Positions 34,650 through 43,326 are shown, counted from the stretch's first letter. The stretch: DNA of 64,000 bases from Micromonospora_H sonneratiae (GCF_042679305.1 NZ_JBHTMP010000002.1:1-64000); one strand, 5' to 3'. A program made the numbers and translations. Notes: generated from the sequence alone by a model not told the origin.

Positions 34650-35180
34650 ATGAGTTTTGCGCGGGTGCGAGCGCTCGTTGTCGTCGGCGCACTGGTGGTG
34701 TTCGCCCTGGTCTTCGTGGTCGTCGCCCTGGTCCGGGACACACAGAGCGGGGTGAACGGCGCCAAGGGTTGCCCGGACGGCTACGCCTTGGCCGACGTCA
34801 CACTGCGCGCGCCGAAAGACGTCAAGATCAATGTCTACAATGCGACCGACGAGGCCGGCCTGGCCAGCAGCATCGCCGACGACTTCCGCAACCGGAAGTT
34901 CCAGGTGCTGAAGACCGGCAACGAGAAGGCCACCGACGACGTGGCGGTGCTCCGCTTCGGCCCCAAGGGGGTCGGATCGGCGCATCTCCTGCGGGCGTAC
35001 TTCCTCAACGAGGCAGAGCGCGTGTACGACCCGAAGCGCGAGGACGACGTCGTGGACGTGGTGATCGGCTCGCGTTTCCGGCAGTTGGCCACCACGACCG
35101 AGGTCAATCAGTCGTTGGGTGAGATCGGTGGCCGGCCGGTGCTCCCGGAGAACACCTGCGCCGCCCCGGCGGACAAGTGA
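34650..35180 (+). CDS. cei: Envelope-integrity protein Cei, LytR_C family
   Basis: A 176-residue membrane-anchored protein: helix ALVVVGALVVFALVFVVVALV (residues about 8-30), then an extracytoplasmic LytR_C domain (VKINVYNATDEAGLASSIADDFRNRKF, with VIG at the end of the core). Cysteines in GCPDG and ENTCAAP may form a disulfide. Homologous Rv2700 of M. tuberculosis was named cei for cell-envelope integrity. ATG 34650 follows a GGGGAGCC site. It is flanked as in mycobacteria by the DUF4193 gene and suhB. Confidence 0.9.
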   Translation: MSFARVRALVVVGALVVFALVFVVVALVRDTQSGVNGAKGCPDGYALADVTLRAPKDVKINVYNATDEAGLASSIADDFRNRKFQVLKTGNEKATDDVAVLRFGPKGVGSAHLLRAYFLNEAERVYDPKREDDVVDVVIGSRFRQLATTTEVNQSLGEIGGRPVLPENTCAAPADK

Positions 35181-35220
35181 TCCATTCCGGCTGGTAGGCA
35201 ATTCCGTCACGATCAGGCAA

Positions 35221-35265
35221 CGCCCCAGGGGCGGTCCGGACGTTGGTGCGGACCGCCCCTGGGCG
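35221..35265. terminator. GC-rich hairpin between cei and suhB
   Basis: Left arm 35221-35238 and right arm 35249-35265 pair over 17 bp with one bulged C and a 10-base loop, 40 bases after the cei stop. Confidence 0.7.
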
Positions 35266-35348
35266 TCCGTGGGAGCCACGGCGAGGTCCGTGGAAGCCAT
35301 GGCGAGGTCCGTGGAAGCCATGGCGAGGTCCGTGGGAGCCATGGCGAG
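35265..35348. repeat. Four 21-bp tandem repeats next to the suhB stop
   Basis: Four units of consensus GTCCGTGGAAGCCATGGCGA+G run from 35265 to 35348 without gaps; the two middle units are identical and the outer two differ by one or two bases. They end 2 bases before the suhB stop codon. Because the period is a multiple of 3 every frame stays open across them, which explains several false open frames here. Confidence 0.95.
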
Positions 35349-35350
35349 GT

Positions 35351-36178
35351 CTACGGCCCACCGGAGGCGTCCAACCCGGCCAACAGGTCGTGTAGCGGCT
35401 CGAAGAGCGTGGGCGGGGCGGCAATGACCAGATCCGGCCCCGCTGCGGCACCGGCGAGACCGGCCACCCGCAGCCCGGCCTCGGCGGCGATCAGCCCCCC
35501 GGCCGCGAGGTCCCAGGCCGCCAGCCCCTTCTCGTAGTACGCGTCGACCGCACCTTCCGCGGCGAGGCAGAGATCGAGCGCAGCGGCTCCGAAGCGCCGG
35601 ATGTCACGGATCTGCGGGATCAACTGGGCCAGCACGCGAGCCTGGTGGACCCGCCGGGCCGAGTCGTAACCGAAGCCGGTGGCCACCAGTGCCTGCCCGA
35701 GGTCGGTCTCGGTCGAGCAACGCAGCCTTCGGCCGGCGCGGTAGGCACCGCCACCCCGGGTGGCGGTCCACTCGTCGCCGGTCGCCGCGTTCCGCACCAC
35801 GCCCGCGACCACCACGCCATCGACCTCCGCCGCCAGCGAGACGGCGTACTGCGGCAGGCCGTAGAGGTAGTTCACGGTGCCGTCGATCGGATCGACGATC
35901 CACCGGACCGCCCCGGGCACCGCCGACCGGTCCGGACCGCCGGAGTCGCCGTACTCCTCGCCCAGCACGGTGTCCTGTGGGCGTGCCTCCCGCAACGCGG
36001 CCAGGACCTGGCGCTCCACCGCCCGGTCCGCCGCCGTGACCACGTCCGTCCTGGTGCTCTTGGTGGTCACTCCGGAGACGCCCTCGACACGCATCACCCG
36101 GGCGGTGTCAGCGGCCTCCCGGGCGACCACCAACGCAATTTCCAACAGCTCGCCCGGAGCCGGCGCTGTGTCCTGCAT
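35351..36178 (-). CDS. suhB: Inositol-1-monophosphatase family protein
   Basis: Mg2+-dependent phosphatase for myo-inositol-1-phosphate or related sugar phosphates; in actinobacteria it supplies inositol for phosphatidylinositol and mannosides. The metal-binding motifs are all present: GEEYGDSGG, WIVDPIDGTVNYLYG and the C-terminal AAWDLAAG. ATG 36178 after GGAAGGGGA gives 275 residues. Next to cei, as in mycobacteria (Rv2701c); the ppgK gene that follows there is missing here. Confidence 0.93.
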   Translation of the reverse strand: MQDTAPAPGELLEIALVVAREAADTARVMRVEGVSGVTTKSTRTDVVTAADRAVERQVLAALREARPQDTVLGEEYGDSGGPDRSAVPGAVRWIVDPIDGTVNYLYGLPQYAVSLAAEVDGVVVAGVVRNAATGDEWTATRGGGAYRAGRRLRCSTETDLGQALVATGFGYDSARRVHQARVLAQLIPQIRDIRRFGAAALDLCLAAEGAVDAYYEKGLAAWDLAAGGLIAAEAGLRVAGLAGAAAGPDLVIAAPPTLFEPLHDLLAGLDASGGP

Positions 36179-36464
36179 CTCGTCCCCTTCCCGCACGCCT
36201 GCGGCATCGCGTGCCGGGCGCGAGTATCATCCTTACAAAGTCCAAATTTGCTTCGAGTTGGCGGCCCCGGCCGCCTCTCTGGCGTGCGGCGCGGGATGAT
36301 CGCCGCAGACGGCGTTACAATTCACGCCTGCCCACGCGCCACGGACCGCCCGACAACGGCCGGCCCGCGACACGGGGGTTCCTAAACCACATCGGCCCGG
36401 CACGACGCCTAGCGCTGCGCTGGCCGAGCGGCCGTGCTCGCTCATCGCCTCCGGAAGGTCATTC
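36179..36464. promoter_or_regulatory. 286-base divergent region, suhB and sigma region 1.1 gene
   Basis: Noncoding. An AT-rich island at 36225-36255 (ATCATCCTTACAAAGTCCAAATTTG) stands out in otherwise GC-rich sequence and is the best place for a promoter, but no hexamer pair is certain. Confidence 0.35.
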
Positions 36465-37091
36465 GTGACAGAACCCCGCCACACCGGCGCCGACGTACGC
36501 TCGCTCACCGAAACCCTGATCGCCCACGCGCAGAACGCCGGCGGCCAGCTCACCTCGGCCGAGCTCGCGCGCACCGTCGAGACCGCTGAGGTGACTCCGG
36601 CCCAGGCCAAGAAGATCCTGCGTGCGCTCTCGGACGCGGGCGTGACCGTCGTTGTCGACGGCTCGGCGAGCACCCGCCGCCGGGTCGCGGCAGCGCGCTC
36701 GGCCACGCCGGCCTCACGGGCAACCACTGCCAAGACCACCAAGAAGGCGGCGGCTCCCGCGCCGAAGCAGGCGCCGGCCGCCGACGAGGCGGTGCCGGCC
36801 GCTGCGGCGGCGGGCCCGACCCCGACCGGGGCGACGGTGGTGGCTGCCGGGGTGGTCAGCCCAGCCAGCAGCGCGTCCGCCTCGGCTGGTACGGCAGTGA
36901 CGACAAGGATTCCACCGGTCAACTCTTCGGTCCCTGGGGTTCGCGAGCACCCTCGTCACCCGATCCGGGGCGGGGCAGCGTCGATGATGGTCGGTAGATG
37001 TGGAAGCCGGGGGGAGCCAGCGGCTGGTCGTCCGCAGGCTCGACCGGAGCAGAACTGCTCCGGTTCGCTGGCGTGGCCGCCGCAGCCGTAG
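36465..37091 (+). CDS. Orphan sigma-70 region 1.1 protein (possible truncated sigA)
   Basis: Residues about 12-68 (LTETLIAHAQNAGGQLTSAE ... ILRALSDAGVTVVVDG) match sigma-70 region 1.1, the N-terminal winged-helix of primary sigma factors. A basic Ala/Lys/Thr linker (TTAKTTKKAAAPAPKQ) follows, as in actinobacterial SigA. The sigma core (regions 1.2-4) is absent; instead the frame runs 173 bases into the 3' end of the convergent MFS gene, so the last 58 residues look non-native. GTG 36465 follows GGAAGG. The position after cei and suhB is that of sigA. It may be a broken sigA copy, a stand-alone region 1.1 protein, or an assembly join. Confidence 0.75.
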   Translation: MTEPRHTGADVRSLTETLIAHAQNAGGQLTSAELARTVETAEVTPAQAKKILRALSDAGVTVVVDGSASTRRRVAAARSATPASRATTAKTTKKAAAPAPKQAPAADEAVPAAAAAGPTPTGATVVAAGVVSPASSASASAGTAVTTRIPPVNSSVPGVREHPRHPIRGGAASMMVGRCGSRGEPAAGRPQARPEQNCSGSLAWPPQP

Positions 37092-38607
37092 CCGCAGACG
37101 GGCTCGGGGCAGGGGCCGGGGCCGGGCTGGGGGACGGCGTGGGCGCGGCGGGTCTGGGCAGGTCGGCTGCCTCGTCGGCTCCCGCCTCGGTCCCCTCCGG
37201 CTCGGCCGGGGCACGCCCGTGCAGCTTCTCGCCCCGCAACCGGGCCGCCACCACCACTGCCCGTACGGCAGACAGAACGGCCAGTCCGGCCAGGACCGCG
37301 ATCCCGATCCGACCGTCGAACGGGATCAGGCCCAGCGCCCCGCCGGCCACGAAGGCCAGCATCAGCACCGTCTCTGAACGGGCGAACGCACTGGCCCGGA
37401 GTCGTTCCTGGACGCGTTCCTGGATGCTGGCGTCCACGGCGAGCTTGGCGATACCACTGACCATGGCGGTCACCAGGCAGAGCAGCGCCACCATGAGCAG
37501 CGAGAACTTGAGTGCGGCCAGAATGGCCACCCCGGCCACGATGACCATGCCACTGGACTGGATCGCGGCCGGCTGATAGATGCACAGTCTGGTGCCCAGG
37601 GCGGTGGCGAGGAAGGTGCCCGTCGCGAGGCCCGCGCCGACCAGCGCCAACGCCCCCTCGTCACCGAGTTCCCGGCCGAACACCATGGTCGTCAGGTCGT
37701 TGGCCTTGATGGCGAAGGCGAGGAAGAGCAGCAGGAAGCCGAACATGGCGCGTAGCGCGGCGCTGCCGATCAGGGTGCTGATCACCAGACGCCCGGAGGG
37801 CTCGCCCCGGCCGAGTGCCCGACCGTCCTTGCCGCGCCGGAACCACATCGTCGAGAACGTCCGGGGTACCGACTCGGGTGGTGCGGAGTCCGCCTGGGCC
37901 GGCAGTCGCAGCGAAAGCACCATCCCGACCAGGAAGATCACCGAGGCGGCCCGTAGCGGCCACTGCGCGCCGAACCAGAACAGGCCCAGACCCACCGGGG
38001 CGAGTATGCCGCCGGCGATCGTGCCGTAGACGCTGGCCCGGGCGCCCACCTGGGACAGGCCCAGCCCGGCGGGGAGCAGCCGGGGTACGACTGCCGAGCG
38101 GGCTACGCCGTACGCCCGGGACAGGGCCAGCACACCGAATGCGGCTGGGTAGAGCCCGAAGCCGTTCAGGTAGTCGGAGATCAACCATGCCAGGAAGGCC
38201 CGGCCCAGCATGGTTGCCGCCAGGGCGTACCGGCGACCGTGGCGGAAGTGGTCGAGCAGCGGTCCCACCACGGGGGCCAGCAGCGCGAACGGAACCATCG
38301 TGACCAGCAGGTAGAGGGCCACCTTGCTGCGTGCCTCGCCGAGCGGGGCGTTGAAGAAGATCGTGCCGGCCAGCCCGATCGCGATCAGGGTGTCACCGGC
38401 GCAGGAGATGGCGTGCAGGTCGAACAGTCGGGTCATGCCGACCTCGCCGCCGGCCCCCTTCCGCCGTACCTGGCCGACGCGGCGAGCCGTCCAGCGACTG
38501 CTGCCCAGCATGGTGCGGACCATGAAGCGGATGAGCCGGATGGCGGTGCCGACGGTACGCCCGAGGTCCGATCGGCCAGAGCGGGAGAACAGCGGCATGC
38601 GCACCAT
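36919..38607 (-). CDS. MFS transporter (Rv0876c-like)
   Basis: Major facilitator protein of 562 residues with about 12 helices, beginning around residue 60 (LFDLHAISCAGDTLIAIGLAG) and ending near residue 455 (LAVLSAVRAVVVAARLRG). Motif-A-like loops such as DHFRHGRRYALAATMLGRAFLA are present. The last 110 residues are a Pro/Ala/Ser-rich cytoplasmic tail ending PPGFHIYRPSS. ATG 38607 starts it; the ATG 9 bases later is possible. Substrate unknown. The homologue is next to the DUF3027 gene in other actinobacteria. Its 3' end overlaps the sigma region 1.1 frame in antisense. Confidence 0.88.
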   Translation of the reverse strand: MVRMPLFSRSGRSDLGRTVGTAIRLIRFMVRTMLGSSRWTARRVGQVRRKGAGGEVGMTRLFDLHAISCAGDTLIAIGLAGTIFFNAPLGEARSKVALYLLVTMVPFALLAPVVGPLLDHFRHGRRYALAATMLGRAFLAWLISDYLNGFGLYPAAFGVLALSRAYGVARSAVVPRLLPAGLGLSQVGARASVYGTIAGGILAPVGLGLFWFGAQWPLRAASVIFLVGMVLSLRLPAQADSAPPESVPRTFSTMWFRRGKDGRALGRGEPSGRLVISTLIGSAALRAMFGFLLLFLAFAIKANDLTTMVFGRELGDEGALALVGAGLATGTFLATALGTRLCIYQPAAIQSSGMVIVAGVAILAALKFSLLMVALLCLVTAMVSGIAKLAVDASIQERVQERLRASAFARSETVLMLAFVAGGALGLIPFDGRIGIAVLAGLAVLSAVRAVVVAARLRGEKLHGRAPAEPEGTEAGADEAADLPRPAAPTPSPSPAPAPAPSPSAATAAAATPANRSSSAPVEPADDQPLAPPGFHIYRPSSTLPRPGSGDEGAREPQGPKS

Positions 38608-38723
38608 CCTCGCCCATCCGGTCGATCTTCGCCGGACCTGGCTCTAGATCCTCCCGGGGAGTGTTCCAGATCTTCCTGGGGGATGGGTGCGGGTCGACCG
38701 CACGGATAGGCAAGAATAAGCGG

Positions 38724-39542
38724 GTGACCAGGACCGTCGCTCGTGCCGCTCGTCTCGACCAGGTTTGCGCCAACGCCGTCGAGGTGGCTCGTGCCGGGAT
38801 CACCGAGGCGGATCCGTCCGATGTCGGCGACCACCTGGCGGCGGTCGCCGAGGGCGATCGGCTGGTGACCCACTTCTTTGAATGTCGGATGGCCGGTTAT
38901 CAGGGCTGGCGGTGGGCGGTGACCGTCACCCGGGTAGCCCGTAGCAAGAACGTCACGGTCTGCGAGACGGTGCTGCTGCCGGGACCCGACGCCCTGCTGG
39001 CCCCCGGCTGGCTGCCCTGGCAGGACCGGCTCCAGCCGGGTGACCTCGGCCCGGGGGACCTGTTGCCGACCCCGCCGGACGACGATCGGCTGGCTCCCGG
39101 CTACCTGCTCTCCGACGACCCGGCGGTTGAGGAGACCGCCTGGGAGTTGGGCCTCGGCCGACCCCGGGTGATGTCGCGCGAGGGACGGATGGAGACGGCC
39201 CAGCGCTGGTACGACGGCGACCACGGCCCCGCCGCGCCGATCTCCGTTGCCGCGCCCGCAGCTGCCCGGTGCGGATCGTGCGGGTTCTACCTGCCGATCG
39301 CCGGTGTGTTGCGGCAGAGCTTCGGTGTCTGCGGCAACTTCTACGCGCCGGACGACGGTCGGGCGGTCAGCGCCGACCATGGTTGTGGTGCCCATTCGGA
39401 AACGTTGGTGGACTCCACCGAGACCCAGGAAGACGAGCTGCCCACGGTTTACGATGACGGCGAGGTGGAGGCGCTCCCGATGAGCCGGCCAGCCGGGTCG
39501 GTGGGGACCGGTGAGCCAGCCGAGCCGTACGGGCACGGCTGA
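38724..39542 (+). CDS. DUF3027 family protein
   Basis: Conserved actinobacterial protein of 272 residues, function unknown. Core motifs are GDRLVTHFFECRMAGYQGWRW, VTVCETVLLPG and VMSREGRMETAQRWYDG; the C-terminal part has a putative metal site with RCGSCGFYLP, GVCGNFY and HGCGAHSE. Start GTG 38724 is the first codon of the conserved segment; the frame upstream is open but unlike the family. The final codons are followed by a 14-base direct repeat of CGTACGGGCACGGC (39526-39539, 39544-39557). Confidence 0.85.
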   Translation: MTRTVARAARLDQVCANAVEVARAGITEADPSDVGDHLAAVAEGDRLVTHFFECRMAGYQGWRWAVTVTRVARSKNVTVCETVLLPGPDALLAPGWLPWQDRLQPGDLGPGDLLPTPPDDDRLAPGYLLSDDPAVEETAWELGLGRPRVMSREGRMETAQRWYDGDHGPAAPISVAAPAAARCGSCGFYLPIAGVLRQSFGVCGNFYAPDDGRAVSADHGCGAHSETLVDSTETQEDELPTVYDDGEVEALPMSRPAGSVGTGEPAEPYGHG

Positions 39543-39601
39543 GCGTACGGGCACGGCACGGCTGAGCTAGCCGGCTGGTTCGTCTCTACGGACGGACCAG
39601 C

Positions 39602-39868
39602 TCACTCGACGGAGCTGGCCTGCCCGGCGGCCCGCCGTCGCCGACGGTTGGCGTCGTGCTTGATCATCACGGCCAGTCCGGGGAAGCCCAACAGGAAGCC
39701 GGCCAGGCAGGTGTAGAGCCAGTTCTCGTGTCCCTGGCTGGTCAGCGTGTCCCGGAAGAAGACCAGTAGCACCAGGCCGACGATCGCCCAGAGAGCGATC
39801 CCGGCAACAGCAAACGGAACCATCGGCGGGTCGAGTGGTTCGGGTCGTGGGGGTTGCTTCTGGGACAC
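39602..39868 (-). CDS. DUF2530 small membrane protein
   Basis: An 88-residue protein with two membrane helices (VPFAVAGIALWAIVGLVLLVFF and LYTCLAGFLLGFPGLAVMIK) and a short basic C-terminus HDANRRRRRA. It is the DUF2530 family seen near MarR and serC in actinobacteria. GTG 39868 has no purine-rich leader, so translation may be leaderless. Convergent with the DUF3027 gene. Confidence 0.85.
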   Translation of the reverse strand: MSQKQPPRPEPLDPPMVPFAVAGIALWAIVGLVLLVFFRDTLTSQGHENWLYTCLAGFLLGFPGLAVMIKHDANRRRRRAAGQASSVE

Positions 39869-39956
39869 GTGGGACAGGGTACGGGATCAATTTTCGCCGT
39901 AGGTCCCTGATCTGCGACGATGCGCGCGGCAACGACGGATCGCCTGCGAGGATCTG

Positions 39957-41435
39957 ATGAGCAAAACCCCAACTAAGCTCCATAAAATGGACGGGAAGCC
40001 GGAGCCCCGTAACGGCTTCGACCGGTTCTTCGAAATCACCGCCCGTGGCTCCACGCTGGCCCGTGAGATGCGCGGCGGCCTGGCGACGTTCTTCACGATG
40101 GCCTACATCGTGGTGCTCAACCCACTGATTCTCGGCGGCGGCATCGACGGCGACGGCAAGAAACTGGCCATCCCGGCGCTGGCTGCGGCGACCGCCCTGG
40201 TCGCCGGCCTGATGACCATCCTGATGGGGGTCGTCGGTCGCTTCCCGCTGGCGCTGGCCGCCGGCCTCGGTGTCAACGCGCTGGTGGCGTACGAGATTGC
40301 CCCTGAGATGACCTGGGCCGACGCGATGGGCCTCGTGGTGATCGAGGGTGTGCTCATCGCGGTGCTGGTGCTGACCGGGCTGCGTACGGCGATCTTCCGC
40401 GCGGTCCCGACGGCGTTGAAGACGGCGATCGGTGTCGGCATCGGCCTGTTCCTGACGATCATCGGTCTGGTCAACGCCGGGTTCGTCCGGCGGGTCCCGG
40501 ACGTGGCCAACACCACCGTCCCGGTCGGCCTGGGCATCGGCGGCAAGCTGGTGAGCTGGCCGTCGCTGGTGTTCGTGGTGGGTCTGCTGGTGACCCTGGT
40601 GCTGGTGGCCCGCAAGGTGCGGGGTGCCATCCTGATCGGCATCCTCGGCTCGACCGTGCTGGCGATCATCGTGGAGGCGATCGCCAAGGTCGGGCCGTCG
40701 TTCGTCAACGGGCAGCCCAACCCCAAGGGCTGGGCGTTGAACGTGCCGGAGTTGCCGGCGAAGCTGCTGGACGTTCCCGACCTGTCCCTGCTCGGCAAGT
40801 TCAACCTCTTCAACTCGTGGGAGCGGGCCGGTGTCCTGGTGGCGCTGATGTTCGTCTTCACGCTGTTGATCACCGACTTCTTCGACACGATGGGCACGAT
40901 GGTCGCGGTCGGTCAGGAAGGGAACCTGATCGACAAGGAGGGCATGCCGCCCCGTACCAAGCAGATCCTGCTGGTCGACTCGATCGCGGCGGCGGCCGGT
41001 GGTGCGGCCAGCACGTCGAGCAACACGTCGTTCGTCGAGAGCGCGGCCGGGGTGGCCGAGGGGGCCCGTACCGGTGCCGCCAACCTGGTCACCGGCGCGT
41101 TGTTCCTGCTGGCGATGTTCCTCGCACCGTTGGCCGTGGTGGTGCCGTTCGAGGCGGCGTCGATCGCTCTGGTGGTCGTCGGCTTCCTGATGATGGCCGA
41201 GGTACGGACGATCGACTGGTCCGATTTCGAGATCGCCATCCCGGCGTTCCTGGCCATCACGCTGATGCCGTTCACCTACTCGATCTCGAACGGTATCGGT
41301 GCGGGTGTCATCACGTACGTGCTGCTCAAGATCTTCAAGGGCAAGGCCCGGGAGGTGCATCCGCTGATGTACGGCGTGGCCGCACTCTTTACTCTGTACT
41401 TCCTGCGCGGTCCAATTGAGACATTGGTCTTCTAG
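39957..41435 (+). CDS. NCS2 family purine permease (AzgA/GhxP type)
   Basis: Proton-coupled guanine/hypoxanthine or adenine permease of 492 residues with 12-14 helices. Signature segments: FFEITARGSTLAREMRGGL, TFFTMAYIVVLNPLIL, ALAAGLGVNALVAYE, TLLITDFFDTMGTMVAVG and STSSNTSFVESAAGVAEGAR, which is the ligand-binding loop of the AzgA branch. ATG 39957 follows GAGGATCTG. A short hairpin ends the gene. Next comes a MarR regulator, which may not control it because a terminator lies between. Confidence 0.9.
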   Translation: MSKTPTKLHKMDGKPEPRNGFDRFFEITARGSTLAREMRGGLATFFTMAYIVVLNPLILGGGIDGDGKKLAIPALAAATALVAGLMTILMGVVGRFPLALAAGLGVNALVAYEIAPEMTWADAMGLVVIEGVLIAVLVLTGLRTAIFRAVPTALKTAIGVGIGLFLTIIGLVNAGFVRRVPDVANTTVPVGLGIGGKLVSWPSLVFVVGLLVTLVLVARKVRGAILIGILGSTVLAIIVEAIAKVGPSFVNGQPNPKGWALNVPELPAKLLDVPDLSLLGKFNLFNSWERAGVLVALMFVFTLLITDFFDTMGTMVAVGQEGNLIDKEGMPPRTKQILLVDSIAAAAGGAASTSSNTSFVESAAGVAEGARTGAANLVTGALFLLAMFLAPLAVVVPFEAASIALVVVGFLMMAEVRTIDWSDFEIAIPAFLAITLMPFTYSISNGIGAGVITYVLLKIFKGKAREVHPLMYGVAALFTLYFLRGPIETLVF

Positions 41436-41444
41436 TTCTGCCTG

Positions 41445-41463
41445 GTGGGCGGTAACCGCCCAC
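41445..41463. terminator. 8-bp hairpin after the purine permease gene
   Basis: GTGGGCGG (41445-41452) pairs with CCGCCCAC (41456-41463) around a TAA loop, 10 bases after the stop. Confidence 0.6.
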
Positions 41464-41486
41464 GGGTGACAGCGGTCATAAAGAGT

Positions 41487-41522
41487 GGTCGTTAGCCTAG
41501 CTTATTAGTTAGGCTAACGACC
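41487..41522. promoter_or_regulatory. MarR-type operator overlapping the marR start
   Basis: A perfect 13-bp inverted repeat (arms 41487-41499 and 41510-41522, GGTCGTTAGCCTA and its complement) with a 10-base spacer ends exactly before the GTG start at 41523. The spacer and right arm contain an AT-rich segment that can serve as -10. A MarR dimer bound here would block its own transcription. The core GTTAGGCTAAC recalls iron-box sequences but the flanks do not match. Confidence 0.7.
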
Positions 41523-41972
41523 GTGACGGAGCGGACGGTGATGGCGAAACGCGTGCCGCCTGCGCAGCTGGCGATCCTGCTGCGTGACGCGATCACCCGG
41601 CTCAATCGGCGGGTCCGGCAGGCCCGTCCGGTCGGCGACCTCACGGTGACCCAGCTCTCCGCCCTGACCAGCCTACGGCTGGCGGGCGCGCTGACTCCCC
41701 GTGAGCTAGCCGACACCGAAAGGGTTCAGCCGCCGACGATGACCAAGATCGTCGCGAAGTTGGAGGAGCGCGGCCTTGTGCAGCGCACCCCCCATCCGAC
41801 CGACGGTCGACAGGTCATCCTCTCGACGACCGAGGCCGGCCACGCGGTGCTCGTACAGAACGAGCGGGTCCGCGACGAGTGGCTGGCCCGGCGGCTCGCT
41901 GAGCTGTCTCCGGAAGACCGTGACACCCTGCTGCGTGCCGCTGAGATCCTCGAGCAGGTGATCCGCGCCTGA
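41523..41972 (+). CDS. MarR family transcriptional regulator
   Basis: A 149-residue winged-helix repressor: helices for dimerisation at both ends, and DNA-binding wing motifs LTVTQLSALTSLRLAG, LTPRELADTERVQPPTMTKIVAKLEERG and PTDGRQVILSTTEAG. GTG 41523 directly follows the palindromic operator, so autoregulation is likely. The downstream MFS gene, 70 bases after its stop, is the natural target. Homologue of mycobacterial Rv0880, from memory. Confidence 0.92.
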   Translation: MTERTVMAKRVPPAQLAILLRDAITRLNRRVRQARPVGDLTVTQLSALTSLRLAGALTPRELADTERVQPPTMTKIVAKLEERGLVQRTPHPTDGRQVILSTTEAGHAVLVQNERVRDEWLARRLAELSPEDRDTLLRAAEILEQVIRA

Positions 41973-42042
41973 CCGGCGCTGATCACCGGGTCTGCTTCGT
42001 CCGCTCTGGATGACGCGTACGACCCGAGGAGGCGCACCCCGC

Positions 42043-43326
42043 GTGCGGGCAAAGCTGAGCACCACGTTCCAGTCCCTGACGGTTCGCAACTACCGGCTCT
42101 TCGCCACCGGTCAGCTGATCAAGCTGATCGGTGTCTGGATGATGTTCATCGCCCAGGACTGGTTGGTCCTTGAACTCTCCGACGACTCGGCGACCGCGCT
42201 CGGTGTGGTGACCGCGTTGCAGTTCACCCCGGTGCTCCTGCTGACCCTGCTCTCCGGCCGCCTCGCCGACCGGTACGACAAGCGGCTGCTGCTCTTCGTC
42301 GCCAATACGACCTGGAGTGTGCTCGCCCTCGGCATGAGCCTGCTGGTGGTCACCGACCTCGTCCAGCTCTGGCACGTCTTCCTCTTCGCCCTCCTGCTCG
42401 GCGTGGCCAACGCCGTCGAGACCCCGGTCCGCCAGGCGTTCGTCTCCGAACTCGTCGGCACCTCGCTGCTGCCCAACGCGCTCTCCCTGTCGGCGGCGAC
42501 CTTCAACTCCGCCCGGATAGTCGGACCGGGTCTCGCCGGCCTGGCCATCGCCGCCTTCGGCGTCGGACCGGTCTTCGTCTTCACCGCACTCGTCTCGGTG
42601 GCCCCACTGGTCAACCTGGTACGGATGCGTCCGGCGGAACTGCACCGGGCGACCCTGCCGCCACGGGACGAACGGGACTCGGCCCGGGTCGTGGACGGTC
42701 TGCGCTACGTCTGGCGGCGGGCGGACCTGTTGCTGCCGATGGCCCTGATGTCGGTGATCGGGATGACGCTGTTCAACTTCCAGCTCACCCTCGCCGCCCT
42801 GGCCAAGACCGTCTTCAACACCGGTGCCGCCACGTTCGGCCTGTTCTCCACGGCCCTGGCCGTCGGCGCGCTGGTCGGGGCACTGGCCGGCAGTGGCCGG
42901 CGTAGCCGGCCGTCGGTCTGGCTGGTGCTCGGTGCCGCCGTCGCCTGCGCCATCGCCGGCACGCTGGTCGGCCTGGCCCCGACGTACTGGCTGGTCGTCA
43001 TGTTGCTGCCGATCGCCGGGTTCTTCATGGTCTTCTTCGCCCAGGCCGCCAACCAGCGGGTCCAGCTCGGTACCGACGCCGCGTTCCGGGGTCGGGTGAT
43101 GGCGCTCTGGGTGCTGGTGTTTCTCGGCACCAACCCGATCGGTGCACCGATCATCGGTTGGGTCGCCGAGCGGTTCGGTGCCGGGGCCAGCATCTGGATG
43201 GGTGGCCTGATCTCGCTGGCCGCCGCCACGGTGGCGCTGACCTGGCAGCTGCGGCGCTCGGGTGCCCGACTGCGGCTGCGGATCCTCCCCTCACCCCGGT
43301 TCTACGTGGTGCCGGCCGACTGCTGA
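42043..43326 (+). CDS. MFS efflux transporter
   Basis: Major facilitator of 427 residues with 12 predicted helices; typical start TVRNYRLFATGQLIKLIGVWM, motif A SGRLADRYDKRLLL and VANAVETPVRQAFVSELV, as in the EntS/DHA3 drug or siderophore exporter group. GTG 42043 is preferred over ATG 42010 because GAGGAGG lies 10 bases upstream. Likely cotranscribed with, and repressed by, the MarR protein, which suggests export of a small ligand sensed by MarR. Confidence 0.88.
   Translation: MRAKLSTTFQSLTVRNYRLFATGQLIKLIGVWMMFIAQDWLVLELSDDSATALGVVTALQFTPVLLLTLLSGRLADRYDKRLLLFVANTTWSVLALGMSLLVVTDLVQLWHVFLFALLLGVANAVETPVRQAFVSELVGTSLLPNALSLSAATFNSARIVGPGLAGLAIAAFGVGPVFVFTALVSVAPLVNLVRMRPAELHRATLPPRDERDSARVVDGLRYVWRRADLLLPMALMSVIGMTLFNFQLTLAALAKTVFNTGAATFGLFSTALAVGALVGALAGSGRRSRPSVWLVLGAAVACAIAGTLVGLAPTYWLVVMLLPIAGFFMVFFAQAANQRVQLGTDAAFRGRVMALWVLVFLGTNPIGAPIIGWVAERFGAGASIWMGGLISLAAATVALTWQLRRSGARLRLRILPSPRFYVVPADC

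Noticed and set aside
35119..35427. Frames with MARSVEA or PRHGFHG repeats across the suhB 3' region
   Set aside because: They arise only because the 21-bp tandem repeat lacks stops in any frame; they overlap suhB and lack conserved sequence.
41500..41522. Iron box (IdeR/DmdR site) before marR
   Set aside because: The core GTTAGGCTAAC is shared, but the flanks do not match the 19-bp consensus and a longer, different palindrome explains the site.
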